NCBI GenBank assembly: GCA_903893955.1
Contig: CAITOG010000337.1
Coordinates: 1 to 5,424 of the forward strand
DNA length: 5,424 nt
Reading direction: 5' to 3'
From: an uncultured Actinomycetes bacterium
Lineage (GTDB): Bacteria; Actinomycetota; Acidimicrobiia; Acidimicrobiales; RAAP-2
The translations under genes and the position numbers were made by a program. Shown here piece after piece: positions 4,693 to 5,424 of this stretch. Position 1 is the stretch's first letter, and every line of letters begins with the position of its first letter. Below the pieces are notes generated by a model. The model did not search any database and was not told the origin of the DNA. It saw nothing but the letters and a program-made list of their open reading frames with translations.

Positions 4693-5424
4693 CTAGAGCT
4701 CCTCGATCAGGTCCGACACCGAGCGCACGATGCGTGACGGCCTGTAGGAGAAGCGCTCGACCTCGTCGGCGGCGGTGACCCCGGAGAGCACCAGGATGGT
4801 CTCAAGTCCGGCCTCGATGCCGCAGAGCACGTCGGTGTCCATGCGGTCGCCGATCATCACCGTTGATTCTGAATGGGCGCCCAGGACGTTGAGCCCCTCG
4901 CGCATCATGAGCGGGTTCGGCTTGCCGATGAAATAGGGCTCGACGCCCGTCGCCCGCTGGATCATCGCCGCCACTGCCCCGCACGCCGGCAGCGAGCCCT
5001 CGATGGATGGGCCAGTGGGGTCCGGGTTGGTCCCGAGGAATCTGGCGCCGCCCTCGATGAGCCGAACCGCTGTGGTAACCGCCTCGAAGCTCCATGACCT
5101 TGTCTCGCCAAGGATGACGTAGTCCGGAGAAAGGTTGGTCAAGGTGTAGCCCACATCATGGAGCGCAGTGGTGAGCCCGGACTCTCCGATGACGAACGCC
5201 GAGCCGCCAGGTCGCTGGTCGGCGACGAATTTTGCTGTTGCTAACGCTGAGGTCCACAGGAGTTCCTCGGGCACGTTGAGACCAATGGCGGTCAGCCGGG
5301 CCGAGAGGTCGCGTGGCGTATAGGCAGAATTGTTCGTCAGGACGAGGAAGGCGCGCCCAGATGATTTGAGAGCAGTGAGGAACTCTTCAGCCCGAGGGAT
5401 CAGGTTGCCCTCCCTGATCAAGAC
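4693..5424 (-). CDS. nagD: NagD-like HAD-superfamily (IIA) sugar/nucleotide phosphatase, N-terminus outside window
   Basis: Cytosolic HAD phosphatase with a type IIA cap; 243 residues are in the window. From the truncated end it reads VLIREGNLIPRAEEFL, which aligns with the segment just after the catalytic DxDG of E. coli NagD. Only about ten residues, including the nucleophile Asp, appear to lie beyond position 5424. Present here are motif II TNNS (30-33), WTSALATAKF, the cap segment PDYVILGETRSWSF, GTNPD, LPACGAVAAMI, the motif III lysine in GKPNP (about 167-171) and motif IV MIGDRMDTDVLCGIEAGLETILVLSG with its acidic residues. NagD in E. coli dephosphorylates nucleoside monophosphates, UMP best. 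In actinobacteria related proteins act on various phosphate esters, so the substrate is open. A TTG at 5421 could look like a start but is an internal Leu codon. Some AT-richer stretches occur around 5225-5345, with no break in the frame. Confidence 0.9.
   Translation of the reverse strand, partial: VLIREGNLIPRAEEFLTALKSSGRAFLVLTNNSAYTPRDLSARLTAIGLNVPEELLWTSALATAKFVADQRPGGSAFVIGESGLTTALHDVGYTLTNLSPDYVILGETRSWSFEAVTTAVRLIEGGARFLGTNPDPTGPSIEGSLPACGAVAAMIQRATGVEPYFIGKPNPLMMREGLNVLGAHSESTVMIGDRMDTDVLCGIEAGLETILVLSGVTAADEVERFSYRPSRIVRSVSDLIEEL

Noticed and set aside
4690..4712. Terminator between the Nudix and NagD genes
   Set aside because: The genes are 3 bp apart. Only 4-bp stems and short restriction-type palindromes (AGGCCT, GAGCTC) are present, with no T-run.
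5419..5421. TTG as the true start of the NagD-like protein
   Set aside because: It corresponds to the Leu in the segment just after the catalytic DxDG. The frame continues to the window edge, so the gene is cut, not complete.

Overview
High-GC, densely packed bacterial DNA. GC-rich codon third positions, GTG starts, TAnnnT hexamers placed 6-7 nt before start codons, and the MutT1-like and NagD-like protein sequences all point to an actinobacterium. An acidimicrobial or similar lineage is a guess. There are seven genes, one of them only a tail and one cut by the right edge. I see no RNA genes, mobile elements or CRISPR arrays.

Positions 1-2464 (+): the last codons of an unidentified gene, then a 5-oxoprolinase operon. 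pxpA (LamB/YcsF) overlaps by 4 nt a fused pxpB-pxpC gene (KipI plus KipA/biotin-dependent-carboxyltransferase-like halves). Together they should convert 5-oxoproline to glutamate at the cost of ATP. Positions 2430-3743 (-): a TauE/SafE (TSUP) membrane permease followed by a DUF4395 membrane protein with two CxxC motifs. The DUF4395 gene runs tail-to-tail into pxpBC and overlaps it by 35 bp. The short gap between permease and DUF4395 carries a 31-bp near-palindrome that closely resembles an IscR/Rrf2-type operator and covers an extended -10.

Positions 3744-3832 form a divergent promoter region. It serves the permease on the left and, on the right, an EthD-fold protein (3833-4189), the only gene here with a strong Shine-Dalgarno. 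A Nudix hydrolase of MutT1 type follows (4234-4689, probably leaderless). A NagD-type HAD phosphatase (4693-5424, -) converges on it with a 3-bp gap and lacks roughly its first ten residues because the window ends.

Most of the content is recognisable metabolism and housekeeping. The part most worth a second look is the TSUP-DUF4395 pair with its operator-like palindrome, which suggests a sulfur- or Fe-S-responsive membrane module. That is an inference, and no regulator gene lies in the window.
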